Assembly (NCBI GenBank): GCA_029946045.1
Contig: JAQSDS010000424.1
Coordinates: 1-14,127, forward strand
Reading direction: 5' to 3'
Source of the DNA: Rhodoferax sp.
GTDB lineage: Bacteria > Pseudomonadota > Gammaproteobacteria > Burkholderiales > Burkholderiaceae_C
DNA length: 14,127 bases
Shown here: positions 1 through 5,834 of the stretch, piece by piece
Layout: each line of letters opens with the position of its first letter
Numbering within the stretch: the stretch's first letter is position 1
Made by a program: the position numbers and the translations under genes
Notes under the pieces: generated by a model
The model's input: the letters and a program-made list of their open reading frames with translations, nothing else
What the model was told of the DNA's origin: nothing
Databases searched by the model: none

Positions 1-20
1 TTACAAATCGTGCCATTACA

Positions 21-37
21 CGTTTCTGCGAGAAACG
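21..37. repeat. Short perfect hairpin at the window edge
   Basis: Arms cgtttct (21-27) and agaaacg (31-37) are perfect complements around a 3-nt loop. No T-tract follows, so it is not a convincing terminator. Positions 1-72 hold no gene I can assign: all three forward frames close within this stretch. Confidence 0.4.
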
Positions 38-102
38 CCGCTAAGTGGTTGATTTAATTGAGGCAGGCGTGAGTTTCGCGGCGTGAACTGTCGAACCCGG
101 GG

Positions 103-770
103 GTGGCGGGCCGAAATGTGCTGCTGGTAGGTGATAGCGTGGTGTATGGCGGCAATGCGTATCGACAGCAAGACCGCCTGGGGCCAGCCCTGCAGGCCAG
201 ATACACCATTGCCGGGGGGGGGGGGGGGGGGGATTGCCCATTTCAGCGGGCAGTTGGGCGCTGCGTAATGAGTTGGCCTACCTGCGGCTGAACCCACAGG
301 TGCCCGCCAGCGTCAGCCACATTGTGTTTGTGCTGAACTCGGGTGATTTTGGTGCAGAGGCATCAAGCTGGCGTTGTGAGCTAACGCACCCGCGCGTGCG
401 GCCCACGGTGGCGCTGTGGTATGTGTTGAACAAATACGTTTATACCTTTGCGCCCTGTGGTGACGTGCCCGCAGCCTTGAAGGTGCCAGACGGTGATCTG
501 GCGGCAGAGTTGCAATCCTTCATGGCCCTGCATGGGGCCAAGACCACGTTTGTGCTGTACCCCAGCCAGACCGAGGTGGCAGACCCAGCCGCAGAGGCCA
601 ACGGTTTTGCAGCGGGTAAGGCCCTGTTGCAAGCATCCGGTGCCAGGCGCGTGGTGCATGTGCTGCACGACAAGCGCTGGAACGGGCGCTGGTACAAAGA
701 CGGCATTCACCCGTCTGCCGAGGGGAACCGGGTGCTGGCGGACATTGTTTTGGATGGGGTGGGGCGGTGA
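103..770 (+). pseudogene. SGNH/GDSL-type hydrolase, frame broken at a 19-G tract
   Basis: SGNH hydrolases are serine esterases or acetylhydrolases; in EPS loci they usually act on acyl groups of the polymer, which is inference here. The reading begins in one frame (GTG at 103; that frame opens after a TGA at 70-72) with NVLLVGDSVVYGGN, the block I GDS nucleophile motif. It continues in another frame from about 233 to the TGA at 768-770. The second part carries LPISAGSWALRNE, the block III-like VLNSGDFG, and near the C-terminus YKDGIHPSAEGN, whose D and H fit the block V catalytic pair. The halves are out of register across a run of 19 G at 214-232; 17 or 20 G would join them. The usual N-terminal signal or membrane segment is not visible, so the 5' end may also be damaged. 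It could be a real pseudogene, a phase-variable gene or a sequencing/assembly error in the homopolymer. Confidence 0.72.
214..232. repeat. Homopolymeric tract of 19 G
   Basis: Nineteen consecutive G residues lie between the two halves of the SGNH hydrolase. Runs of this length are rare in betaproteobacteria and very prone to slippage. The count sets the frame of the gene: 17 or 20 G is in frame, 18 or 19 is out of frame. Sequencing or assembly artefact is a serious alternative. Confidence 0.95.
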
Positions 771-808
771 TGGTGGGGTTGTTATTGCGGGCAAAGCGCG
801 GCTGGTTT

Positions 809-920
809 CGTCATTGCGAGCGTAGCGCGGCCGGTATCGTCATTGCGAGCGTAGCGCGGCAATCCAGGGAAGTCCGGAAGTCATGGATTGCCACGTCGCC
901 TGCGGCTCCTCGCAATGACG
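809..920. repeat. Family A palindromic repeat (half-unit plus full unit)
   Basis: A lone half-unit (809-830) is followed by a full palindromic unit (838-920). Outer arms are cgtcattgcgag (838-849) and ctcgcaatgacg (909-920); inner arms are gcaatcca (859-866) and tggattgc (884-891). The unit can fold into a long interrupted hairpin. It ends 8 bp from the stop codon of the brnA-like gene on the opposite strand. The same unit recurs at 4365-4443 and, with the arms in the other order, inside the glycosyltransferase gene. Confidence 0.9.
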
Positions 921-927
921 AGGGAGG

Positions 928-1206
928 CTAGCCCACCGGGTGCGAGCGCACCCACTCCCGCATGGCATCATTCACCCGCGTTTGCCAGCCTTTGCCGGTG
1001 GCTTTCACAGCGGCCAGCACGTCGGCATCAAAGCGGATGGTGGTTGGCACCTTTAGGGCGGCCTTTTGCGGGCCGCGCTGCTTGGTGAGCATGGCGTACA
1101 GCTCGGCGCCGAGCACCTCCCGTGCGGGCTTGAAGTGCTTGAAATCTTCGGCCGTCAGCTCCCTGACTTCGCCGTCATCATCAATCAGTGGGGCGCGTGC
1201 GTTCAT
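928..1206 (-). CDS. brnA: BrnA-type antitoxin, without a BrnT partner
   Basis: This 92-residue protein matches the BrnA antitoxin family in size and layout. An acidic N-terminal part (residues about 8-40) is followed by a DNA-binding C-terminal segment reading PTTIRFDADVLAAVKATGKG and then WQTRVNDAMREWV, a ribbon-helix-helix-like signature. Known BrnA proteins neutralise the ribonuclease toxin BrnT and repress their own operon. brnT normally lies just upstream of brnA, but nothing on the minus strand between 1207 and the IS21 edge at 1344 encodes it, so the gene appears to be an orphan. The ATG at 1206 follows a purine-rich gagaggtaagag sequence. The upstream AT-rich region has a good promoter with paired inverted sites, fitting autorepression. 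It may control a BrnT elsewhere or be a remnant. Confidence 0.72.
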   Translation of the reverse strand: MNARAPLIDDDGEVRELTAEDFKHFKPAREVLGAELYAMLTKQRGPQKAALKVPTTIRFDADVLAAVKATGKGWQTRVNDAMREWVRSHPVG

Positions 1207-1245
1207 AGTCTCTTACCTCTCGTTTGTTGGCCTTGCGAAAACTGA

Positions 1246-1290
1246 TTTGTATTAACAAATACGCCAACAGTCAAGCAAATTGTTAATACA
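1246..1290 (-). promoter_or_regulatory. Promoter and paired operator of the brnA-like gene
   Basis: On the minus strand, a -35 box TTGACT (1274-1269) and a -10-like TACAAA (1251-1246) are 17 bp apart, 40-70 bp upstream of the start codon. Two 11-bp sites form a perfect inverted repeat: TGTATTAACAA (1248-1258) and TTGTTAATACA (1280-1290). Each arm is itself nearly symmetric (TTGT....ACAA). One overlaps the -10 box and the other lies just upstream of the -35 box. This is the layout expected for an autorepressor, and BrnA is the likely ligand. Confidence 0.6.
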
Positions 1291-1309
1291 TTTTAAGTAA
1301 TTGGAGAGA

Positions 1310-1339
1310 AGAGTAATTGGGGTTAGATTCCAATTAATT
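1310..1339. repeat. 30-bp hairpin repeat, copy 1
   Basis: Arms TAATTGG (1314-1320) and CCAATTA (1330-1336) form a stem with a 9-nt loop. A second copy at 5431-5460 matches at 29 of 30 positions (T1324 against C5445). The IS21 element inserted at the right edge of this copy. Confidence 0.85.
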
Positions 1340-1343
1340 GAAG
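1339..1343. repeat. Left target-site duplication (TGAAG)
   Basis: TGAAG directly precedes the left end of the element and recurs directly after the right end. IS21 family members typically duplicate 4-8 bp. Confidence 0.85.
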
Positions 1344-1465
1344 TGCATATTCCGTTTCATCGTGACCACACATTCCGGCATCGTGACCAGGGATTCCGGT
1401 GATCGTGACCGGGGGCTAAATTGACGATTCCGGCATCGTGACCGGTGATTCCGGTGATCGTGACC
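1344..1465. repeat. Left terminal repeats of the IS21 element
   Basis: Five copies of the 17-19 bp motif attccgg..atcgtgacc lie at 1349-1367, 1372-1388, 1393-1410, 1427-1443 and 1448-1465. These are the probable binding sites of the IstA transposase. The rest of the stretch to istA (1466-1544) is non-coding and should hold the istAB promoter, although I see no clear -35/-10 pair. Confidence 0.85.
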
Positions 1466-1544
1466 GATGCCCCAGCAGGCATGTTGTTGCGCATGTAAAT
1501 CAACCCTGTGAGCCTGTAGCCTCTGACACTTTGTCAGGAGCCCC

Positions 1545-3095
1545 ATGCCCACCCCCAGGATCAACATGCGTAAACTCAAAGACGCCCTGCGTCTCAAACT
1601 CGTTGGCCAGCAAAGCCACCAAAAAATATCCAGCGCCCTTGGCATCGCGAAAGGCAGCGTCACCAAATACTGCGCCCTGGCAGCCACGGCAGGCCTTGAC
1701 TGGCCCACCATAGACGCCATGAGCGAAGCAGATTTGGAGCGCCGAATGTTCGGGGACTCCAATGCCCGCACATTCGCCCGCCCGGACTACGCTCGCATGC
1801 ACCAGGAACTGCGCCGCAAAGGCGTCACCCTCATGCTGCTGTGGCAGGAATACAGCGCCCAAGTCGGCTGTGAGCACAGTGCAGACTCTCCCCTCAAAGC
1901 CCTGCGCTACTCCCAGTTCAGCGAGAACTACCGCCAGTTCGCCAAGCGCCTCAAACGCTCCATGCGCCAGAGCCACCGCGCCGGCGAGAAGATGTTCATC
2001 GACTACGCTGGCCCCACCATCGCCCTGATCGAGCACGGCGTCGAGGTGGGCCGTGCCAACATCTTCGTGGCCACCCTGGGCGCCTCGGGCTACAGCTTCT
2101 GCCTGGCAACAAAGCGTCAAACGGCGGCTGACTGGCTGCATGGCACCGCCTGTGCGTTGACCTTCTTTGGTGGCGTGCCCCAACTCATCATCCCCGACAA
2201 CCCGCGCGCCCTGGTGACCCAGGCCAACCGCTACGAGCCACTGCTCACCGACAGCGTGCTGGACTTTGCCCGCCACTACGGCTGCTCGGTGCTGCCTGCG
2301 CGCGCCTACCACCCCCAGGACAAAGCCAAGGTCGAATTGAGCGTGCTGCTGGTGGAGCGCTGGATACTGGCGTGCCTGCGCCACCAGCGCTTTGTCACAG
2401 TAGCTGACGTCAACGACGCAATTGCGCCGTTGCTCACGCGGCTCAACAACAAGCTGTTTCAGAAGCTGCCCGGCAGCCGTGCCAGCGCCTTCGCCCAGCT
2501 CGATGCCCCGGCCATGTCGCCCCTGCCAGCGCAACCCTGGGAATGGGCCAGCTTCAAGACGGTGCGCGTTCACATCGACAGCCACATCGAGTTTGAGTGC
2601 CACCGTTACAGCGTGCCCCACGCCTTGGTGGGACTGGCCCTGGAGCTGCGTATTACCGCTGCCGCCGTGGAAGTTCTGCACCGCGGTGAGCGGGTGGCCA
2701 GCCACATGCGCTGCGCCCACAAGGGTGGCTACACCACCGTTGTCGAGCATTTACCTCTGGCCCACCAAGCCCATGCCCAGTGGACGCCCGAGCGCCTCAT
2801 CAGCTGGGGTGAGCGCATTGGCGTGGCCTGTGCCAAGGTGGTTGCCAAGATGCTGGAGCGCCAGCGACACCCCGAACACGCCTACCGCGCCTGTCTGGGT
2901 CTGCTGTCCCTGTCCAAGCGCTATGGCGAGGCCCGATTGGAGGCGGCTTGCACCATCGCCTTGAGCCTGGGCACCAGCAAATACACGCATATCCGCGACA
3001 TGCTGGCCAATGGACGCGACCAAGTGCAGGCCACGCCAGCCGAGTGGACAAGCCCCGGTCACGCCCATGTGCGCGGCCCCAGCTACTACCAATGA
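1545..3095 (+). CDS. istA: IS21-family transposase IstA
   Basis: This 516-residue DDE transposase cuts and joins the ends of the element together with IstB. The N-terminal segment (residues about 8-45) is a helix-turn-helix (HQKISSALGIAKGSVTKYC). The catalytic core shows FIDYAG (D153), IIPDNPRALV (D218) and HPQDKAKVE (E264), the DDE triad in the form usual for this family. The C-terminal part (about 300-420) matches the beta-barrel-like region that follows the core. The ATG at 1545 is preceded by AGGAG at 1536-1540. The stop is 40 bp before istB, so the two genes form one unit. The length is normal for the family and no frameshift is visible. Confidence 0.95.
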   Translation: MPTPRINMRKLKDALRLKLVGQQSHQKISSALGIAKGSVTKYCALAATAGLDWPTIDAMSEADLERRMFGDSNARTFARPDYARMHQELRRKGVTLMLLWQEYSAQVGCEHSADSPLKALRYSQFSENYRQFAKRLKRSMRQSHRAGEKMFIDYAGPTIALIEHGVEVGRANIFVATLGASGYSFCLATKRQTAADWLHGTACALTFFGGVPQLIIPDNPRALVTQANRYEPLLTDSVLDFARHYGCSVLPARAYHPQDKAKVELSVLLVERWILACLRHQRFVTVADVNDAIAPLLTRLNNKLFQKLPGSRASAFAQLDAPAMSPLPAQPWEWASFKTVRVHIDSHIEFECHRYSVPHALVGLALELRITAAAVEVLHRGERVASHMRCAHKGGYTTVVEHLPLAHQAHAQWTPERLISWGERIGVACAKVVAKMLERQRHPEHAYRACLGLLSLSKRYGEARLEAACTIALSLGTSKYTHIRDMLANGRDQVQATPAEWTSPGHAHVRGPSYYQ

Positions 3096-3135
3096 AACAG
3101 CACGAACGCAAACACAACACAAATAGGCTTCCACC

Positions 3136-3909
3136 ATGATGATGAACACCACCTTGAATCAACTGCGCAGCCTGCGCCTAGAAACCATGGCCCAGGCCTT
3201 GGAACTCCAACTCCAGACCAGCGGCATGACCGCCATGAGCTTTGAAGAACGTCTGGCACTGCTGGTTGACCGCGAAGTCCATGGCAGGCAGGACCGGCGC
3301 TGTGCGCGTCTCTTGAAACTGGCCAAGCTCAAATATCCACAGGCCGCCATTGAAGACCTGGACAGCCGCACACGCGGTATCGAGCGCAGCGCTGTCATGA
3401 GTCTGGCCTTGGGCGAATGGGTGACCCAGGGCCATGCGGTGCTGATCACCGGGGCCACCGGGGCGGGTAAGTCCTGGCTGGCTTGTGCACTGGCGCAGCA
3501 CGCCTGCAGGCGCGGCCAAAGTGCGTTCTATCAGCGTGTGCCGCGCTTGGGCGAGGAGCTGCGCATACGCCACGCCAATGGCACCTTCACGCGCTGGTTG
3601 GAAACACTGAAGAACACGGATGTATTGCTGTTGGACGACTGGGGCATGACGGCCATGGATGCGCAGACCCGGGCTGATTTGCTGGAGATCATCGATGACC
3701 GTGCCAACACGCGCGCCACCATCATTACCAGTCAGCTGCCCATTGAGCACTGGCATGAATGGATTGGGGACGCCACGATTGCGGACGCAATGCTGGATCG
3801 ACAGATGCAAAACCATCACCGATTCACGCTCACAGGTGAATCGATGCGCAAAAAGACAGCCACCAAAGCGAAATCCAACGTAAGCACGATCAACCCCGAG
3901 GGCGCATAG
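3136..3909 (+). CDS. istB: IS21-family helper ATPase IstB
   Basis: This 257-residue AAA+ ATPase is related to DnaC and is the helper protein of IS21 transposition, thought to assemble on target DNA and recruit IstA. The Walker A motif GATGAGKS is at residues 106-113 and the Walker B motif VLLLDD at 163-168, followed by a sensor-like ITSQLP near 187-192. The helical N-terminal segment (1-70) matches the IstB-specific region. Three consecutive ATG codons at 3136, 3139 and 3142 make the exact start uncertain, and no strong Shine-Dalgarno sequence precedes them. The gene follows istA by 40 bp and is intact. Confidence 0.94.
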   Translation: MMMNTTLNQLRSLRLETMAQALELQLQTSGMTAMSFEERLALLVDREVHGRQDRRCARLLKLAKLKYPQAAIEDLDSRTRGIERSAVMSLALGEWVTQGHAVLITGATGAGKSWLACALAQHACRRGQSAFYQRVPRLGEELRIRHANGTFTRWLETLKNTDVLLLDDWGMTAMDAQTRADLLEIIDDRANTRATIITSQLPIEHWHEWIGDATIADAMLDRQMQNHHRFTLTGESMRKKTATKAKSNVSTINPEGA

Positions 3910-4094
3910 GCCCGCTGATCCTGCCGGGGGCGGGTAATGCATGGGTACATGCACAACCTGGGAGGGCCTGCCGGCGGCCCTGGCGGGGGCCTGATTTAGA
4001 AAATTCCAAACCACCAAAACCGAATGCAGGGAAAGGTCAAAACCGCCCCAAAAAACAGTACACCCTACAATTTAAACCGCGCAGCACCATGCCC

Positions 4095-4160
4095 GGTCAC
4101 GATCACCGGAATCTGCGGTCACGTTGCCGGAATCACCGGTCACGATCACCGGAATACGCA
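4095..4160. repeat. Right terminal repeats of the IS21 element
   Basis: Three inverted copies of the left-end motif lie at 4095-4112, 4117-4133 and 4138-4155, followed by the terminal bases up to 4160. The segment between istB and here (3910-4094) is non-coding. It contains a small GGGCC/GGCCC hairpin (3964-3980) without a T-tract. Confidence 0.85.
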
Positions 4161-4165
4161 TGAAG
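4161..4165. repeat. Right target-site duplication (TGAAG)
   Basis: This is an exact copy of 1339-1343, directly after the right inverted repeat of the IS21 element. Confidence 0.85.
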
Positions 4166-4185
4166 GAAAGACCCGCAGCGCCCGA

Positions 4186-4344
4186 GTGTGTGCCGTGCTG
4201 TCAAAGTTGCCGTTCTGCGCAGATTGCCTGGAAACGTTGGCGTGGGCCGAAGACGTGTATGGCGATGGCGCACGCAGATGCATGCAGTGCGGTTCGGTGT
4301 ATGTGGTGGCGCATGGTCAGGCAGATCCAGATCTCTCTTGTTGA
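4186..4344 (+). CDS. Small reading frame with two CxxC pairs (zinc-ribbon-like), doubtful
   Basis: This frame could encode about 52 residues from a GTG at 4186 and contains FCADC and RCMQCGSVYVV, two CxxC pairs spaced as in a zinc ribbon. It ends in DLSC. The frame is also open leftward into the IS21 element and, if the element is removed in thought, into the repeat at 1310-1339, but no ATG or ribosome-binding site is seen there. An ATG created at the IS junction (4160-4162) belongs to a different frame. I do not recognise the family. It may be the 3' remnant of a gene damaged by the insertion, or non-coding. Confidence 0.3.
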   Translation: MCAVLSKLPFCADCLETLAWAEDVYGDGARRCMQCGSVYVVAHGQADPDLSC

Positions 4345-4364
4345 TGACGGATGGCGGGGGAGTT

Positions 4365-4443
4365 GTCATTGCGAGCGCAGCGCGGCAATCCAGGGAAGTC
4401 CGGCAGTCATGGATTGCCACGTCACTTCGTTCCTCGCAATGAC
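4365..4443. repeat. Family A palindromic repeat, full unit
   Basis: Outer arms gtcattgcgag (4365-4375) and ctcgcaatgac (4433-4443) enclose inner arms gcaatcca and tggattgc. It closely matches the unit at 838-920 but differs by a few substitutions in the centre and right arm. Confidence 0.9.
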
Positions 4444-4482
4444 GGGTATTTGGAGTGGCGCGTAATGACGGTGAATTGGTTT

Positions 4483-4513
4483 CGTCATTGCGAGCGTAGC
4501 GTGGCAGTCCAGA
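4483..4513. repeat. Family A half-unit
   Basis: A single half-unit, cgtcattgcgagcgtagc followed by a variant caGtccag end. No inverted partner lies downstream. The remaining 4514-4555 shows nothing I can assign. Confidence 0.8.
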
Positions 4514-4555
4514 GTTTTATGACAAACGACATCATGCCTTGAGTTAGCGTGGAAG

Positions 4556-4594
4556 TTGAGGTTGTCATCAGGTGTGCTAATATTATGCACATCT
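4556..4594 (+). promoter_or_regulatory. Promoter and operator of the tumE-tumA operon
   Basis: A -35-like TTGAGG (4556-4561) is separated by 16 bp from an extended -10 element, TGC then TAATAT (4578-4583). An inverted repeat covers the -10 box: AGGTGTGC (4570-4577), a symmetric TAATATTA core, then GCACATCT (4587-4594), with 7 of 8 arm positions complementary. A repressor here would block the promoter, and the downstream winged-helix protein is the obvious candidate. Confidence 0.55.
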
Positions 4595-4609
4595 GTTGTT
4601 AAAGAAATT

Positions 4610-4942
4610 ATGGCAAAACCAATCAAGGAAACCCTGCTTGAGCAAGAGCGATTCGAACTCAAGTCCAAGTCTGGTGGCGGTTTGTTGAGCTACGAGGTCT
4701 GGGGTTATCAGGAGAATGGCAAGACTGTGGTGACCCGCTACAACCTGGCATACATCAACCATTCAATTTGCCATGTTGACAATGGCAGAGTCCTTGGATT
4801 TGACAATGCGCATGATTATCACCACCGGCATTACATGGGCGAGGTCATGGCAGTTGAGTTCACCAGCTATGAAGCAACCCTGGAGAAATTCCAGCAAGAG
4901 TGGTTGGAAATTATTAAGGAAACACGAGGGAATAAAAAATGA
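4610..4942 (+). CDS. tumE: TumE-family toxin (DUF6516-type)
   Basis: This protein of 110 residues (from ATG 4610) resembles the TumE family, found as the first gene of two-gene toxin-antitoxin operons next to a winged-helix partner. The molecular target of these toxins is not established to my knowledge. Visible features are an antiparallel strand pattern (FELKSKSGGGLLSYEVWGYQ, then VVTRYNLAYIN), a His-rich DNAHDYHHRHYMG segment around residues 65-77, and a C-terminal helix with a basic tail. An upstream GTG in the same frame (4556) is less likely because it lies inside the promoter. The ATG has only a weak ribosome-binding site. The stop overlaps the start of the next gene by four bases (ATGA, 4939-4942), which points to translational coupling. 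Confidence 0.75.
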   Translation: MAKPIKETLLEQERFELKSKSGGGLLSYEVWGYQENGKTVVTRYNLAYINHSICHVDNGRVLGFDNAHDYHHRHYMGEVMAVEFTSYEATLEKFQQEWLEIIKETRGNKK

Positions 4943-5313
4943 GCAAAGTCGCCGTTCGCACCGATGATCTGGCCGAATTTTTTGTGCGCGCGAAAGAGGC
5001 AGCCCGTAAAGCTGACCAAGGACAGGAATTTGAAAAGAAAGTGACGTTGTCATTTGAAGATCCGCAGCGCATGTTTACTGTTTTGTCTGAAACCCGGCGT
5101 CGACTTATGAGTGAGGTCATGCGCGAGCCCAAGACCATTAAGGAGTTGACCAGTCGTTTGCATCGCAATCGATCTTCTGTCACCAAGGATGTTGGCATGT
5201 TGGAAAAGATGGGCCTTATCGTTTCAAGTCGGCAATCCAACCCCGGACACGGATTTCAAAAGGTCGTGCAATCTATTGCGCCAAGAATTGAGATGGTTGC
5301 AACTTTGGGGTGA
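4939..5313 (+). CDS. tumA: TumA-type antitoxin, winged-helix DNA-binding protein (HVO_A0114 family)
   Basis: This 124-residue partner of the upstream TumE toxin is placed in the HVO_A0114-like family of putative DNA-binding proteins. The segment from about residue 48 to 98 is a winged helix-turn-helix of MarR/ArsR style. TVLSETRRRLMSEVMREP is the first helix pair, TIKELTSRLHRNRSSVTKDV holds the recognition helix, and MLEKMGLIV leads into the wing. The N-terminal 35 residues are charged and helical and could contact the toxin. The start codon overlaps the tumE stop, with GAGGG about 9 nt upstream. It probably neutralises TumE and represses the operon through the palindrome over its promoter; both roles are inferred from the family and layout. 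Confidence 0.75.
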   Translation: MSKVAVRTDDLAEFFVRAKEAARKADQGQEFEKKVTLSFEDPQRMFTVLSETRRRLMSEVMREPKTIKELTSRLHRNRSSVTKDVGMLEKMGLIVSSRQSNPGHGFQKVVQSIAPRIEMVATLG

Positions 5314-5380
5314 ATAAGTTGCACCAGAGTTCGCCTGGTCCAGCGAATTCGTTTGGCGTGAATTTCAATACCAATAGCCT

Positions 5381-5406
5381 TCGCGGCGAAGGCGCCGCTC
5401 CCACAG
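5381..5406. repeat. Partial family B repeat (right end)
   Basis: Only the right-hand part of a B unit is present, with a small internal palindrome and the terminal ctcccaca. Positions 5314-5380 between the tumA stop and here show nothing I can assign. Confidence 0.75.
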
Positions 5407-5430
5407 GGCGCGCAATGACGATACCGGCGC

Positions 5431-5460
5431 AGAGTAATTGGGGTCAGATTCCAATTAATT
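5431..5460. repeat. 30-bp hairpin repeat, copy 2
   Basis: This copy matches 1310-1339 except for one base (C5445). Arms TAATTGG (5435-5441) and CCAATTA (5451-5457) form the stem. Positions 5461-5515 after it show nothing I can assign. Confidence 0.85.
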
Positions 5461-5515
5461 TCTTGAATTGCGACTTGGACTATGTGGCCAAGGCCGAATC
5501 AGCAGCGGAAATGCC

Positions 5516-5585
5516 TTTGTGGGAGGCCCGCCCTCGGGCCGAAGGATGTCCCGGGGGCAATCGCGGCGAGGGCGCCGCTCCCACG
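5516..5585. repeat. Family B palindromic repeat
   Basis: A full B unit: tgtgggag on the left, an internal ggcccgccctcgggcc hairpin, a gaaggatgtcc spacer, a gcggcgagggcgccgc hairpin and ctcccac on the right. Confidence 0.88.
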
Positions 5586-5606
5586 GGGGGCATCATGCGT
5601 GAATTT

Positions 5607-5640
5607 GTAGGAGCGGCGGCAGCCGCGAATGCCCCCAGCG
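5607..5640. repeat. Family C repeat
   Basis: The unit begins gtaggagcggcggcagccgc and ends in a cccccagcg tail. The core gcggc..gccgc is palindromic. Six further copies lie downstream in the window. Confidence 0.88.
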
Positions 5641-5650
5641 TGGCCGGTAT

Positions 5651-5747
5651 CGTCATTGCGAGCGCAGCGCGGCAATCCAGTGGGGTGCCTGCCTTTGTGG
5701 AGGTCCGCCCTCGGGCCGAAGGATGTTCTACGTTCCTCGCAATGACG
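5651..5747. repeat. Composite repeat: truncated B segment inside family A arms
   Basis: The outer arms are family A (cgtcattgcgag at 5651-5662 and ctcgcaatgacg at 5736-5747). The inner half of the right A segment is missing and replaced by the left part of a B unit (about 5693-5730). This looks like one repeat inserted into, or recombined with, another. Confidence 0.8.
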
Positions 5748-5769
5748 GGGTTTCTGCTGACAAAATATT

Positions 5770-5834
5770 TTTTAAATCATTGATTTAAAACTAGGTTCAA
5801 TGTAAATTGCAATATTCGTTTTTTGTATTGAACC
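5770..5834 (+). promoter_or_regulatory. Promoter with two palindromes upstream of the nucleotidyltransferase gene
   Basis: A 21-bp perfect palindrome (arms TTTTAAATCA 5770-5779 and TGATTTAAAA 5781-5790) overlaps a -35-like TTGATT (5780-5785). A -10-like TAAATT follows 17 bp later (5803-5808). A second inverted repeat, GGTTCAAT (5794-5801) and ATTGAACC (5827-5834), encloses the -10 box and ends exactly at the start codon. The stretch is far richer in A+T than its surroundings. Either palindrome could be an operator. Confidence 0.55.

Larger units (their letters stand above)
1344..4160 (+). mobile_element. Complete IS21-family insertion sequence
   Basis: This 2817-bp element carries istA and istB in the usual order. 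Its left end begins TGCATATTCCG; the reverse complement of the right end begins TGCGTATTCCG. Both ends carry multiple copies of an 'attccgg..atcgtgacc' motif, typical of the multiple terminal transposase-binding sites of IS21. The boundaries are fixed by a 5-bp direct duplication TGAAG at 1339-1343 and 4161-4165. Both genes are open from start to stop, so the element may be active. It sits between the promoter region of the brnA-like gene and a small divergent reading frame. Confidence 0.93.

Noticed and set aside
1..72. Possible end of an upstream gene
   Set aside because: Short open stretches exist in all frames, but none has a recognisable sequence, so no gene is claimed.
1500..2750. Long minus-strand open frame opposite istA
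   Set aside because: It is an overlap of the clear DDE transposase gene; the translation shows no domain and reflects codon bias on the other strand.
5310..5783. Open frame of about 157 codons after tumA
   Set aside because: It is almost entirely translated A, B and C repeats, with no start signal or domain.
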